A stretch of 64,000 nucleotides of DNA from Melastoma dodecandrum (Eukaryota > Streptophyta > Magnoliopsida > Myrtales > Melastomataceae): contig JARUPY010000397.1 of assembly GCA_029817715.1 (NCBI GenBank), positions 5,084,001-5,148,000 of the forward strand. Reading direction: 5' to 3'. This document shows, in pieces, positions 34,315 to 46,100 of this stretch. The notes below the pieces were generated by a model. The model searched no databases and had not been told where the DNA came from. It saw only the letters and a program-made list of their open reading frames with translations. How positions within the stretch are numbered: the stretch's first letter is position 1; each line of letters opens with the position of its first letter. The position numbers were made by a program, and so were the translations under genes.

Positions 34315-36575
34315 CATGGAAAGTGTATTGAACCCGGAAAAGTCAAGATTCGGTGAAGAACATGATGTTAATCCTGCAATTATTATTCTGTTATCCCTAA
34401 TCTATTTATAACCTTTCATCATTAATGTGAATGTAGGTGAACAGGATGTTCAGCACTTCTTCAATATACTCACTGATATGAATGAAGAACAGATGTTGAA
34501 TATGTCATTTGGTACGGCCGAAGAAGTTGAAGAGTTAATTAAAATGTATGCAATGGTTCATGGGTATTCAGTTCGGAAAAGAGATCGGCAGAAATTAAGA
34601 AACGGTGAATGCGTCATGAGAAAGTGGGTTTGTTCACGGGAAGGCGAGCGTTCCGATGTCCTGTATTGACAGCGAGAAGTCGGGTTAGAGCATCTGTCAA
34701 GAACGGTTGCAACTGTTTCTTTAAAGCGAGAGTGGCGGTTAATGGCCTGTGGAATTTGGTTGTAGTTAAGTTGGAACACAATCATGACATGGTTAGCGAA
34801 CGTCTGTCATATTTCATGCGAGAAAGGCGGCAAGTAGGCGACGAAGATATGACCTTTGTCCGTCGAATGCTTGACGTTGGGTTTAGACAGTGTGATATTA
34901 TGCGACTAGTAGTACACGCATCTGGTGGTCACTCACGTGCCGGTTTCCTAATGAAGGACCTCAATAACCGCAAGTTGAAGGAAGAGTCTGCTGAGGTGGC
35001 TGGTCGTTGTAATTCAGTGTTTGCATATCTCCTGTCTAGGAGGAATAGTGAGAGTGGTATGGCGTTCGAATCACATGTGGAAAATAATGAAGTGACACGC
35101 ATATATTGGGCGGACAGTACCTCAATCACTGATTACCAAGCATTCGGCGATATCGTAGCACTAGACTCAACGTTCAAGACAAACAATTATTGAATGCAAA
35201 TGGTGATCATCGTCGGTGTCAATCATCACCATCAAACTACCGTGTTTGGGTCTGCCTTGATGACTTATGAAACCATTGCGGACTACACTTGGCTCCTACG
35301 TACTCATACACAGATCATGGGAGGCAAACATCCGGTAAGCGTGGTCACGACGCCGACAAAGCGATGATTGCTTCTGTGAGAGAAGTTTGGCCATTGTCAA
35401 GGCATAGGTTATGTCTTTGGCATTTTAGTCGGAATATCAATTGTCGTGTACAGGACCCGGGTATGCGAGCTCGTATCTCGTCATTCATGTACAACAGTAG
35501 ACCAAGTGAAGAAGTTGAAGAGGAGTGGGAGTCTTTAATGAGCTATACAGGATCCATAAGCATTAGATGGCTATAACAAATTTATGCATGCCGACATATG
35601 TGGTGGCAAACATATCTGCATGGTCATTTCTGGGCAGAACTTAGAAGCACTCAACGATGCGAACGAATGCATCGTTACATGAAGGGATATGTCGACAGCA
35701 AACATAAACTGCATGATTTCGTTAACAATTTCGAGCGCGCAGTTGCTGATCTTCGTCATAAGGAATACGAAGAGGACTTCAAATCAATGCATAAGGCATT
35801 CAGGCCAACTACGATGTTGCGCCGACTTGAGGAGGATGCAAGTGAATTGTACACCCTGAGTTCTTTTCGTAGAGTTCACTCCGAAATGAAAAAGGAAGCA
35901 CAATTTTATGTGGAAGATATAGTTGACGGGAATGTAGCGAGGGTATACAGTTTTTCGTGTTATGACGGTGAGCATAGATGAGTGCAAGTGTCATTTGGAA
36001 ACAAAATGGGCAACAACTCAGTTGCAGCTGCTTACATTTTGAGACATTTGGTTTTTCGTGTGCCCACCTCTTCCATGTTGCGAAAATTGAAGGATTATTG
36101 ACCATACCAAAGCATCTGGTCAGTAAAAGGTGGACAAAGTTAGCTAAAAGTGCAAGTTCTGAAGTTCTATCTTGCCATGAATACGGTGTCGACATCAATG
36201 CTTTACGACAGGGGTATCCTCATGACCACTTGCCGGCGGATGTGTTTTCTTGCTGGAAGATCTGACAACGCATTTCGGAAGGTTCATAAAAAAATTCAAT
36301 CATTGACCTTGGAGTTGGAGAGTCGTAGTGTGGAGAATGAAGGTGTAACCAGGGTTGATGATCGCGCCGCATATAATATTGGTAACCAGATGAAAGAGTA
36401 TGTCATTCACGGTACGCAGGAAGAAACGGCCATGGGTACCTCTCAACAGTTTTATGATGGTGGGCTCAATAACGAGAAACTACGGAACCTATGTAGTGAA
36501 AGTAGTTCTGAAATATTCCAGGATGTGCGCTGTGAAGATAACTCTATTTATGGACAGTTAAATATGTACCCTTAA
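34315..36575 (+). pseudogene. MULE transposase (FAR1-like DNA binding, MULE domain, SWIM finger), broken
   Basis: A possible short first exon starts at ATG 34315 (MESVLNPEKSRFG). A second block from about 34437 reads GTAEEVEELIKMYAMVHGYS, the FAR1 start. RASVKNGCNCFFKARVAV and LVVVKLEHNHDM complete a FAR1 zinc domain (~34690-34790). The MULE core has DIVALDSTFKTNNY (first catalytic Asp, ~35170), GSALMTYETIADYTWLL (~35250), DADKAMIASVREVWP (second Asp, ~35345) and HRLCLWHFSRNI. The SWIM finger CSCLHFETFGFSCAHLFHV lies at ~36020-36080. Breaks: a frame change near 34665, TGA at 35191-35193, a one-base shift near 35340, and others near 35575 and 35980. These proteins cut and join TIR ends in the nucleus; this one cannot be made whole. 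Confidence 0.88.
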
Positions 36576-37024
36576 TTGCAAATTTCGACAGTATAACGGC
36601 AGTATTGTGACAAAACGCTAACCTATTCATTCAGTACCAAAAGGTTAGCTACGTACATGATGAGGACTTCCAACAGTACATTTACATATTCCAATATTGC
36701 AACTTCAACCTACAGGTTACCAGCTATTACAAGAAAGGGCTACATAAAGACTGTCGTAAGTTGACGGCTACATGTGCTAGATCATGTTATCTTTTCTTGC
36801 TCCGAGAATGTACAGGAGTGTTCTGGTCAATCAGCTCTCTATCGACCTGCATCCCATGTTGAAGCGTCACTGCTCTCCACTCTCTTACTCTTCTTGTTGG
36901 CATCATCTTTAACTTTCTGCTGTATTCTTTTCTTAACCTCATTCCCAGGCCATTTGATCATGCTAACGACGAGCCTCAACCTAGCAGCAATGCCTACGGT
37001 CTAACCCGCGCATACATCCAACTA
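36576..37024. other. Space between the two converging MULE genes
   Basis: About 450 bp hold the 3' ends of the transposase and Ulp1 genes. No other structure seen. Confidence 0.4.
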
Positions 37025-40000
37025 TCAATGTAAGTGTTTGACAGTAATGCTAGGAATGAGTGTTTGACAGTAATGGTAGTAATGAGTTAATGAACTGACC
37101 ACTTCCTCAGCACGTAATGGGGGTTCAGCCAAAGTCATGAATTTCATGACATATATTCCGCATTCGCTCCTGTAGAAACAGCAATGGTTACGTTGAATAT
37201 ATTGAAAATAAAATCGGATAATATAGTTCGACATACTCATTCCCGGCAGCCATCTGGTCGGGCACGTTCGTCGGATATTTTATTTTCCAGGTGGAAATGT
37301 CTAGTAATTGATATCCTTTTGCCTTTGATTTCACCCGATTCTCTTCCATGACGACGGTTAGAAGCTTTAACACACGATGATGAAGCTCCGCTCTCCCTCC
37401 GGCGTTGGATAGTTTTTTGTACATTGTGTCCATGATGAGGACTTCTTCTGTCCTGATTGACACAATCTGCAATGCCCAATGTGATTCCGCGACACAAAGC
37501 GGAATAAAAATATGCAAACAGGCCTACCATTCAGTCTACTTAATGCAGTAAAGTGGAGGTAGATGGACATAGGCACAAAGACAGTTCTATGGAGTGGACG
37601 CTTACCCATTGCACTTCGTGGTTCTTCCCAATGTGAGACTTGAGGTGCGCATATAAGGCTGCGGCATTTGCTTTGCTTATGACGGGCACTATATTGCGTC
37701 GCTGCAAGATTCTGTAATCGGTGCGTGGTTACTGCATGGTTAGCTCGGGTGGACTTGGAACATTATGTAAATCAGCACTTACCCCTAACCAACTTGGAAG
37801 ATACCAAATCCTTCTCATTTCGGGATCCATACTACTTTGTAGCATGACGGCGTGGAAGTCTATAATCTGCATCAACGAATAGTCACGTCGCCGATTTACA
37901 TGGGGTAATCCTCATTTAAGGTTAGTAATTAAAGAGGTTAGTAATTAAAGAGGTAATCTTACATCGCTGTCTATCCATCTTCGTTGCATAAGAGAACGCA
38001 TCGCATGCCTATTAACGTGTGCGGACTCCGTCATACAAAGACATTCACTGCAACAAATAATATCCATAACAAATTGTTCAACAAACTTAAACAAATTCCC
38101 AATATCCTAAGACAGTGACACTAACCTATTGTCTCGGTCATCATTCTAAGCGTACTGAATGACACACCATTGAGCCGGTGTAAATGTTTTGAGCTCACTA
38201 ACAGGCACATCCACAGGGAAGTATTTTTGCAGTGCTTATCCATGACAAATTACAACAATGGATAAACCCATTAATACTCATGAAGCTCACAGTCGAGGCA
38301 TCACGAGTGGGTATGTAGCTATCCATTTATATCTCAGGGATGGAAGACCGTCCACGCTTTCTTGTCCTTGTTACCGGCTTAGGCGGGATAAATGGACTGC
38401 GGTTAAATGTAGACGGCTTCCGCTTTGTCGTACGACGAGTGGTTTTTCTATTAAATACAGCCGTTGTCGATGATCCACTTTCCTGCGAATCATAGTGTAG
38501 CGCAGTTTAATATCAGGGATGTTCAACAAACTTCGAAAAAGAAATGTGAATGCACGTCACCTTCAAATGCACTTCAACCTCTTCTGCAGTCTTCGTCACC
38601 CCTTTCCCCACTTCCGGATCACAATCCATGAGATGCTCAGCATCGTCATCTACTTTAGCCGTGGTCTCCTATTCAAATTCTGCAGCACGTTCATCTCCTA
38701 TAACATCCTTGTCCTTTGCTCTTGCTGTGGGGGTATGGGCGCCTTCCTCATGCACTGCGACTTCAGGCAGTAACCTCTCCTTTCCTTTGCTCGATTGCAG
38801 CAGCGACTTCAGACGCTCCTCGGATTTACTGAGGCTCAACTCAGATTCACTCTCAATGTCACACCTAACAGCATCCGAAGTACCAAGCATTGAAGATAGT
38901 TTATTCAGAGCCCGCGCAAGTTGTTTCTCACGCGGGTCGAAATAATCATCGGAACCTTCTGGCAAATTATGTTACATCTGAGGAGGATCATTAGGGACCA
39001 GGCTATTCTCCGACATCATACTGGACCCTACCTCGACTATAGAAATACTGAAGCCCTTGTCCGGCAGACCAGAGTCCTCTGCTGGAGAAATAGGCTCACA
39101 CACATTACCAGCCGGGTTGACATCAGCCGTTCCTTGTGTCACCCCTTCTTGAACACCCTCGGCTGCATGATCTTCCTCTTCGCCTCCTACCACCTTCTCC
39201 TGAGACTTACCACGATCTTCTTGCATAACGGGATGGCCTTGTCGAGGTCTTTCTCTTCTAAGTTCTCTGAGAATAAATCCCAATTTGCGGACGATGTGCT
39301 CATTAGTAGCATGGAGTCTCATAACAGAAAGTTCCACATTCTACTTAAAACATAATGCCGATAATCAGTAATTGAAAATCAGCTACGTAAACCAAATGAT
39401 AAACACATATAGACCACACCACGAAATGAAGGTTACCTTTAGACGACGCAGCACCACATCCATCTGCCCACATTAGGTCGCAGGGTCGACTTCTTCCTCG
39501 GCGTTACTTTCAACCTCGCGGGATTCTTGTAAAGGGACTTACTCAGAATATGACCCGACGACATGTCAAAATTACACAAGTACACATGCAGTAGACGGGA
39601 AAATCGTACAAGTTCAGCAAGATCAGCATTTGCAACTAAGAATATGGCTTTCAGCCGGTCATCGTCCCAATCCTGGCACAAAGGAGTACTCCTGCTCGCA
39701 GTTCTTGACGTGCTCTCCTCCAATGACTTCTTGCAAGCGTAAAACATCTGGTGGATTAAAAACAGTATCATTAACACAATCACTTGTTGACATTAATAAT
39801 TACACCCTAAATACAATGAATAAGCAACACACACGCTAAACCTAAACATTCTCACCAGCAGGATATGCACACAGCATCCCATATACTTTGCGTGATGACC
39901 ATTGAAAGCCCTCACTTGGCTACATAGAGTATCGACCACATGATGGCCCAGTTAAACTTGCAAATGGAGCCGACGTCGCGTGTCGCGAGCAGATACTCCT

Positions 40001-40440
40001 TGTCGATGTCGAACGCCGTCGTGGGGCACAAATAGGATCCTAGTATGAATAATACAACTTCCACTTTCCATACGTCGTCGGCCTGCCCTCTTCTCATCAT
40101 GCTGCTTTCCACGGACTTAAGAGAAATCTTACCCCTCTTCAGATGCGTTTTCAGCTCATCATGGACGGTGTCCATGTGTCCGCTAAACGGGACACCGACT
40201 TTCGTAGCCGGAACGCCAAACACCGCCTCCACATCCGAAGAGAGCATTCGATGCTCCACACCGTCGATGACCATAACCCTCTTAACTGGGTCGAACAACT
40301 TCAGAAGACACTTCAAGGCGTTGTGATGAACTTGTCGACTTGCCATATGCAATAGCCCTTCAAATCCTAGGTCGGAAAGCGCAGCTCTCTTGGCATCGTT
40401 AAATGTATTCAGCACAGCTAACAACTTCCGCGGACTACAC
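37025..40440 (-). CDS. Ulp1-type (C48) cysteine protease gene of the MULE
   Basis: A multi-exon gene in minus orientation; exact splice sites are uncertain. The N-terminal block (about 40440-39910) reads SPRKLLAVLNTFNDA, LGFEGLLHM, KCLLKLFDP and DVEAVFGVP, like the plant-mobile-type N-terminal domain found in transposon ULP proteins. A middle part (39783-38669) is acidic and Ser/Glu-rich. The C-terminal peptidase has HWAL (~37475-37484), IMDTM (~37425-37436), VPDQ (~37252-37262) and SECGIYVMKFM (~37135-37165). These hold the His, Asp, Gln and Cys of a C48 site, in order. Ulp1 enzymes remove or process SUMO-like modifiers. Why MULEs carry them is unknown. I see no stop inside the conserved blocks, but cannot confirm an unbroken spliced frame. 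Confidence 0.65.
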
Positions 40441-40974
40441 CTTGTATAAAGATAATCCTATAACAATATATCCACGAACACCTCGGTAATAGAATCAGGA
40501 ATACTGCCAATACTCACAACAAATGGTCATCATCATTACCTTAGGTTTTCAAACAGCCTTCGCCTTCTCCTTTTGAGACGAAGCTGGTGTGTTGCCTTCA
40601 ATTCCACCTTCTCGAGGGTCATAACCCGCTGCCTCATGTGAATATTCTCCAACCAAATCTGCAAAATCTCCTTCCATATCTGCGCTTCCAAAATCTCAGT
40701 CACGGTTCACATTGCATCCCAAATGCATATCAAATTAACATCAAACGAAATGAACATCGGACCCCACTCTAACTACACGCCCAGAAAACAAACCAAATCC
40801 AAAAGCATAACACGAAGGAAAGGAAAAGCCAAAGCAGATCAATACCGAACCAACGCAAACCGAACCAAATCAAACCAGATTGTGGTTTAACCAAACTCTT
40901 CCATAATAAGCAAACCATTCTCAGTCCCAGGTACACGCTTACCGGCACAGACCCAGACCAACTAGAACCCAAGC

Positions 40975-41645
40975 ATGGGCCAACTCCGCACGAGTACCCA
41001 CAAACAACAACTCAGGAGGATGATACGGGAGACGGCCAACACCACACCCAAACAAATGACGACGCCCACCACCAACCCAAACCCTAAGGACACGCGAAAA
41101 CAGGGTACGCAACACGGAAGCGGGGGAACTTCCAGAAGAGCCGATGGCGAAGTTCATCGGCAACACCACAGATGGCGGCCGGAAAGGAACGCGCAGCAGG
41201 AAGGGACGATCGCCGGGAAGTTACCAATGCTACGAACGGAAAGCCGACTCCAAGTAAAACCCAAGCACGACCCAAATCAGCACGAGGACACATAAAAAAA
41301 ACAACTCGGGAGGACTAACAACGACAACCTCGGGAGGACTAACAACGACAACCTCGGGAGGACTAACAACGACAACCTCGGGAGGACTAACAACGACAAC
41401 CTCGGGAGGACTAACAACGACAACCAACACCCACACCCAAACAAATGACGACGCCCACCACCAACCCAAACCCTAATCACACGCGAAAACACGTACTGCA
41501 AAGTGGAAGCGGGGGAACTTGCAGGAAAGCCGATTGCGAAGTTGATCCGCAACACCACTAACGGCGGCCGGAAAGGGAAGCGGACCACGGAGGGGACGAC
41601 GGCCGGAAAGGAAAAGTCGGTTACTAAGGCTACGAACGAAATGAC
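40975..41645. repeat. Direct duplication of ~240 bp inside the MULE
   Basis: The segment from about 40975 to 41190 (CACAAACAACAACTC..., AAATGACGACGCCCACCACC, GAAGCGGGGGAACTT, GGCGGCCGGAAAGG) recurs at about 41275-41580 in the same order. The second copy is lengthened by a 24-bp tandem array. It lies between the Ulp1 gene start and the right TIR, so it is probably upstream or leader sequence of that gene. Confidence 0.8.
41305..41424 (+). repeat. 24-bp tandem repeat, five copies
   Basis: The unit CTCGGGAGGACTAACAACGACAAC (first 20: CTCGGGAGGACTAACAACGA) starts at 41305, 41329, 41353, 41377 and 41401, with no differences seen between copies. Uniform copies suggest recent replication slippage. 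24 is a multiple of three, so a minus-strand frame through it stays open. Confidence 0.95.
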
Positions 41646-41667
41646 GACTTCGGTCCTCCAGAATTAG

Positions 41668-42427
41668 TAACAAGTGTCGTAACCAGGGTAGAGAAGTAAT
41701 TTCACAACATAAATAGGTTCGGAGTTACGTTCGAAAATACTGTTCAAAGTAGTAAATTTGTTAGTAAACGCTTTCATTTTTTAGTAACAGTTTACTACTT
41801 TTTTTAGTAAAAACAACTCAAAATTAGTAAAATTTACTAAGAGGAAGAGTTTTTTACTAAAATAAACGCCAGAATTAGTAAATAGTTACTAATTATCGGC
41901 ATAATTCGTACAGTAAAAAGTAGTAAAATTTACTACGTTTTTTATTAACCTTGCACTGACTTTACTAAAACATTTCCGTTAGTAACGACGCAGAAGTAGT
42001 AAAAAAGGTAGTAAATTTTACTCCTTTTTTTACAAAAACTGGTTTGACTTTACTAAAATACGAAAAACAATAGTAAAGTCAACGCAAAATTTGTAAAAAA
42101 AGAGTAAATTTTACTACTTTTTTTACTAATTCTGCGTTGACGTTACTAACGGAAATGTTTTAGTAAAGTCAGCGCAAAAGTAGTAAACTTGAACTGGAAT
42201 GAATAGTGAAAAAGTAGTAAAATTTCCACACTTTTTTACTAAGTTTGCGTTGGCTTTACTGAAAGTTGACCGAAAAGCAGTAAGTTTTACTACATTTTTT
42301 ACTAAATATGCGTTACTTTTTTAATATTAATTAGTAACGGTCAACTTTTAGTAAAATTTACTACTTTTCATTAGTATTAATTAGTAAACTACGTAATGGT
42401 TACGTGCACGTACAGTTAGCCGCTTCC
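41668..42427 (-). repeat. Right terminal inverted repeat (~760 bp)
   Basis: Reverse complement of the left TIR, with the same AGTAAA/TTTACT units in the same order and the same distal end. Scattered substitutions and small indels distinguish it from the left arm, so the element is not a very recent arrival. Confidence 0.9.
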
Positions 42428-42436
42428 ATCGACGTG

Positions 42437-42728
42437 TCGTTTGAGCAAAAACATCGTAGTCCCACATCACTTTTCCACCGGAGAAACAATATCGCCCCAA
42501 AACACAACCTCGTCCATCATTCCGTGTCTGGTTGTCCCGGGATTGTCCGCATCAATCTGGTCCCTCCACCCCAAACAGTAATTTCCCAATGGGAAAATGA
42601 TTTACCCCCGCAGCCTTAACCCTGAGAACAGCAGCACCTTCTCCCCTGGATTAGGCCGACGTCTCTTTCCAAAGTGATCTCATAGACACGGACGACACCG
42701 TTACCAAGCCCTCGTCCTTAGCTTGGAC
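42437..42728. other. Short spacer between MULE and copia element
   Basis: About 290 bp of host or older repeat DNA. No coding block recognised. Confidence 0.4.
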
Positions 42729-42733
42729 AAAAC

Positions 42734-43091
42734 TGTTGAAGGTAATTTATGATCAATATTAATGGGTATTGAATTTAGTAACGGAAAAGTCATTTAAGTG
42801 GGTCATTAAAGCAGGCTATTAAATCTGTCATTAAATATGTCGGTTTCTATTGTCTTTTGGTTTTCCTACTCCTCCCTATATATAAAGGGACGTGTAGACA
42901 TTTCTTGTATGATGATGGGAAAAAGAGAAAGTTTAAACAAAGAGAAATTGTAGCCAAAACACTCCTCGTAGGTGCAGCAGCTCTACAGAAGGTTTCCTCT
43001 ATCCTACAGAAGGTCGTCGGCAGTACAGAACCTACGTTCTGCTAGCACCTTCTCCCTTCCTATCCAATCCTACACACATAACCCCCCAACA
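42734..43091 (+). repeat. 5' LTR of the copia element
   Basis: It starts TGTTGAAGG and ends CCCCCCAACA. TATATATAAAG at about 42879-42889 is a likely TATA box, and transcription would start some 30 bp later. The motif CTACAGAAGG occurs twice near the 3' end. Confidence 0.95.
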
Positions 43092-43095
43092 AATT

Positions 43096-43107
43096 TGGTA
43101 TCAGAGC
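43096..43107 (+). other. Primer-binding site (initiator Met-tRNA)
   Basis: TGGTATCAGAGC lies four bases after the LTR end and complements the 3' end of plant initiator Met-tRNA. Confidence 0.93.
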
Positions 43108-43117
43108 GCAGAAGGTC

Positions 43118-46100
43118 ATGTCTACATCCGCTGGCAACATGTTCTTCACTTTTTCTCCCAACCAAATTCCCATCTTCGACGGTGAGCACTTTGACTATTG
43201 GAGTTCTCAAATGGAGACCATTTTCCTTTCGCAAGATCTATGGAAACTTGTGGAGGAAGGCTACGAAGAAGTTCCAGAAGGAATCTCTCTCCCAGAAGGT
43301 GACAACACTTCCGCAGAAGGTGTCATCAACCCCACAGAAGATGAGCAGAAGGCGTACAAGGAGAACGTCATGAAGAATGCCATGGCTCTGCGGATTCTGC
43401 AACAATCCGTGAGCAAAACCATCTACCCAAGGATATTCGGCCTGAAGAAGGTGAATGAAGCGTGGGAAGTCCTAAAGAAGGAGTTCAAAGGGTCACAGAA
43501 GGTGATCTCTATAAAGCTGCAGAATCTTTGGAGAGACTTCGACAATCTATCCATGAAAGACGCAGAAAACGTCAAAGACTACTTCTCAAGGACCGTGGAG
43601 ATCCTCAATCAATTGAAGAGTTGCGGAGAAGTTGTTTCGGATCGAAAAGTCGTGGAGAAAATCCTCAGAAGCTTGCCATAGAAGTTTAAGCATGTGGTAA
43701 CAGTGATGAAGAGATGAAGGATCTCGCAGAAGTTTCTATCTATGAATTGATGGGTTCCCTAGAAGCCCATGAGAAATGGGTCAGCAAGTACGCAACCCCG
43801 GTGGAGCAAGCATTTCAAGCAAAATGGAATGTTTCTGAGCAGAAGCAAGAATATTCTGGAAACAACAGAAGGTCCTATGGCAAAGGACGTGGGGCAGGTC
43901 TCGTGGCAGAGGCAGAGGCTATGCAGAAGGACGACCAGAAGGTCAGCACAAAAGCGGTCATGGAGAAGCAGAAGCAGGATGCCGCATCTGCAAAAAGAAT
44001 AATCATGAAACAAAATATTGACGTTTTCGAAGTAGGAGATGCAAGTTTCCAACTCATTCAGATCGTGATACTAGTACAAAGATAAAGAGCAAAAGCATGA
44101 ACAGAAGCATAATGACAGAAGCTCGATAAATTTCTCTAAGGAAGATGAACCTTCTAAAGTTTTCTATTCTTCCTCTAACACCGTGCAAGATATGAATGAG
44201 ATATGATTCCTCGATAGTGGTTGTAGCAACCATGTCACAGGGATCAAGAAAAACTTTGTGGAGCTTGATGAGAAATACAATTCACTCTTGGAACTTGGAG
44301 ATAGCAAGAAGTTGAAGATAGAAGGTAAATGTGTTGTTTCAGTTTTCAGTGCAGAAGGTCAACAAAAGAGGATGCACGATGTCTTCTACACTCCAGAAAT
44401 CGCACAGAACCTACTAAGTGTAGGACAAATGATGAAAAATGGATATAAGTTGGTTTTTGCAGAAGGTCAATGTGAAATAGCAGACAGAAGGTCGCAATCG
44501 TGAAGCTGATGTTCAACAATTTGTTCCCCATAAAAATGGCTCCTTGCAATGTTGTTCTCAAAACTGAAGTTATAGATTATTCTTATATTTGACATCTCAG
44601 GAATGGATATTTGAATAGGAAAGGACTAGCTTTACTAAAGCAGAAGAATATGGTGGTAGGACTACCTTCTATACAAGCTGCAGAAGGTGACGTCTGTGAA
44701 GGATGTGTTTTCGGAAAGCATCATCGTCTTCCATTCCCAAACACATCATGGAGAGCTCAAGCCCCTCTCGAGCTGGTTCATGCGGATATTTGTGGACCAA
44801 CTCAGACTCCGTCTCTCGGTAACAGAAGATACTTTCTGTTGTTCGTAGATGATTATACTAGAATGATTTGGATTTATTTTCTTGAGAGGAAATCAGATGC
44901 TTTCACCACCTTTATGAAGTTCAAAGCACTTGCAGAGAATCAAAGTGGATATAAGATTAAGACCTTGAGGACAGATCGCGGAGGAGAGTTTCTGTCAAGA
45001 CCATTCTTGGACTATTGCCAACAGAAGGGGATACAGAGGCAGTTAACTGTGCAGTATTCTCCTCAGCAAAATGGAGTCGCAGAAAGAAAGAACAGAACCA
45101 TAGTGGAGATGGCCAGAAGCATGCTAAAGGGCAAAGGTCTACCCAACAAGTTCTGGGCAGAAGCTGTCAACACATCTGCCTACCTTTTGAATAGATCCCC
45201 TACAAAAGCAGTTAGGGACAAGACACCATATGAAGCGTGGCACAGAAGGAAGCCCGTGGTAAATCATTTGAAAGTATTTGGGTGTATTGGATATGCACTT
45301 ACACCTTCTCAAGGAAGAGAAAAGTTTGATGAGAAAGGTGAGAAGTTGATTTTTATCGGATATAGTGATGAATCGAAGGGATATCGTCTTTATAATCCGA
45401 ATACTGACAAGTTAATTCTGTCAAGAGATGTTATCTTTGATGAACATACAGATTGGAAGTGGCAGGAAGAGTCTTCTATGACTCAGATTTTCCAGTATAC
45501 AGAAACAGTAACAGAAGCATCTGTACAGAATCCTATCAGAACAACAGAAGCAGTAGCAGAAGTTACAGTACAGAATCCCATCGGAACAACAGAAGCTAGT
45601 TCCTCTAAAACCATTCAAAAAGCGAAGGGTTCCATTGGAGATACACCACCAAGGGCGATCATTCACTGAAATTTATGAGCAAGCTAACTTTGTCTTGCTG
45701 CATTTGAGCCACAAAACTTTGAGGAGGCAGCAGAAGAAGAAAAATGGAGAAATGCCATGAAGGAGGAGATGACTTCTATAGAGAAGAATGACACGTGGTC
45801 ATTGGTCGATCTACCAGAAGGAAAAGAAGCTGTCGGATTAAAGTGGGTCTACAAGACCAAGTATAATGAAGATGGAAGTGTGCAGAAGCATAAAGCTCGC
45901 ATCGTAGCAAAAGGCTATTCACAGAAGCCTGGAGTTGATTTTACAGAAACTTTTGCTCCTGTAGCAAGGATTGAGACAATCCGTGCTGTTCTAGCCATTG
46001 CAGCACAGAAGGAGCTTGAAGTATTCCAGCTTGATGTCAAGTCAGCATTTCTTAATGGAGTACTAGAAGAAGAAGTCTACGTAGAACAACCACAAGGATT

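Larger units (their letters stand above)
33080..42427 (+). mobile_element. Mutator-like transposon with long TIRs and a Ulp1 gene (9348 bp)
   Basis: The left end GGAAGCGGCTAACGGTACGT and the right end in reverse complement GGAAGCGGCTAACTGTACGT match. Homology continues inward for about 760 bp on each side. A 9-bp target duplication flanks it. It carries a FAR1/SWIM-type transposase on the plus strand and a long Ulp1-protease gene on the minus strand, so the two genes converge. MULEs with Ulp1-like genes are known from melon (CUMULE) and Arabidopsis (Kaonashi group). The transposase is broken; the element is complete in structure but probably not self-mobile. Confidence 0.92.
33071..42436. repeat. 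9-bp target site duplication of the Mutator-like element
   Basis: ATCAACGTG at 33071-33079 and ATCGACGTG at 42428-42436 flank the element directly, with one mismatch. A 9-bp duplication is the hallmark of Mutator superfamily insertion. Together with matching element ends it fixes both borders. Confidence 0.88.

Noticed and set aside
41305..41424. Repeat protein encoded by the 24-bp array
   Set aside because: Frames through it are short and unlike any repeat protein. The array is better explained as slippage in non-coding transposon DNA.
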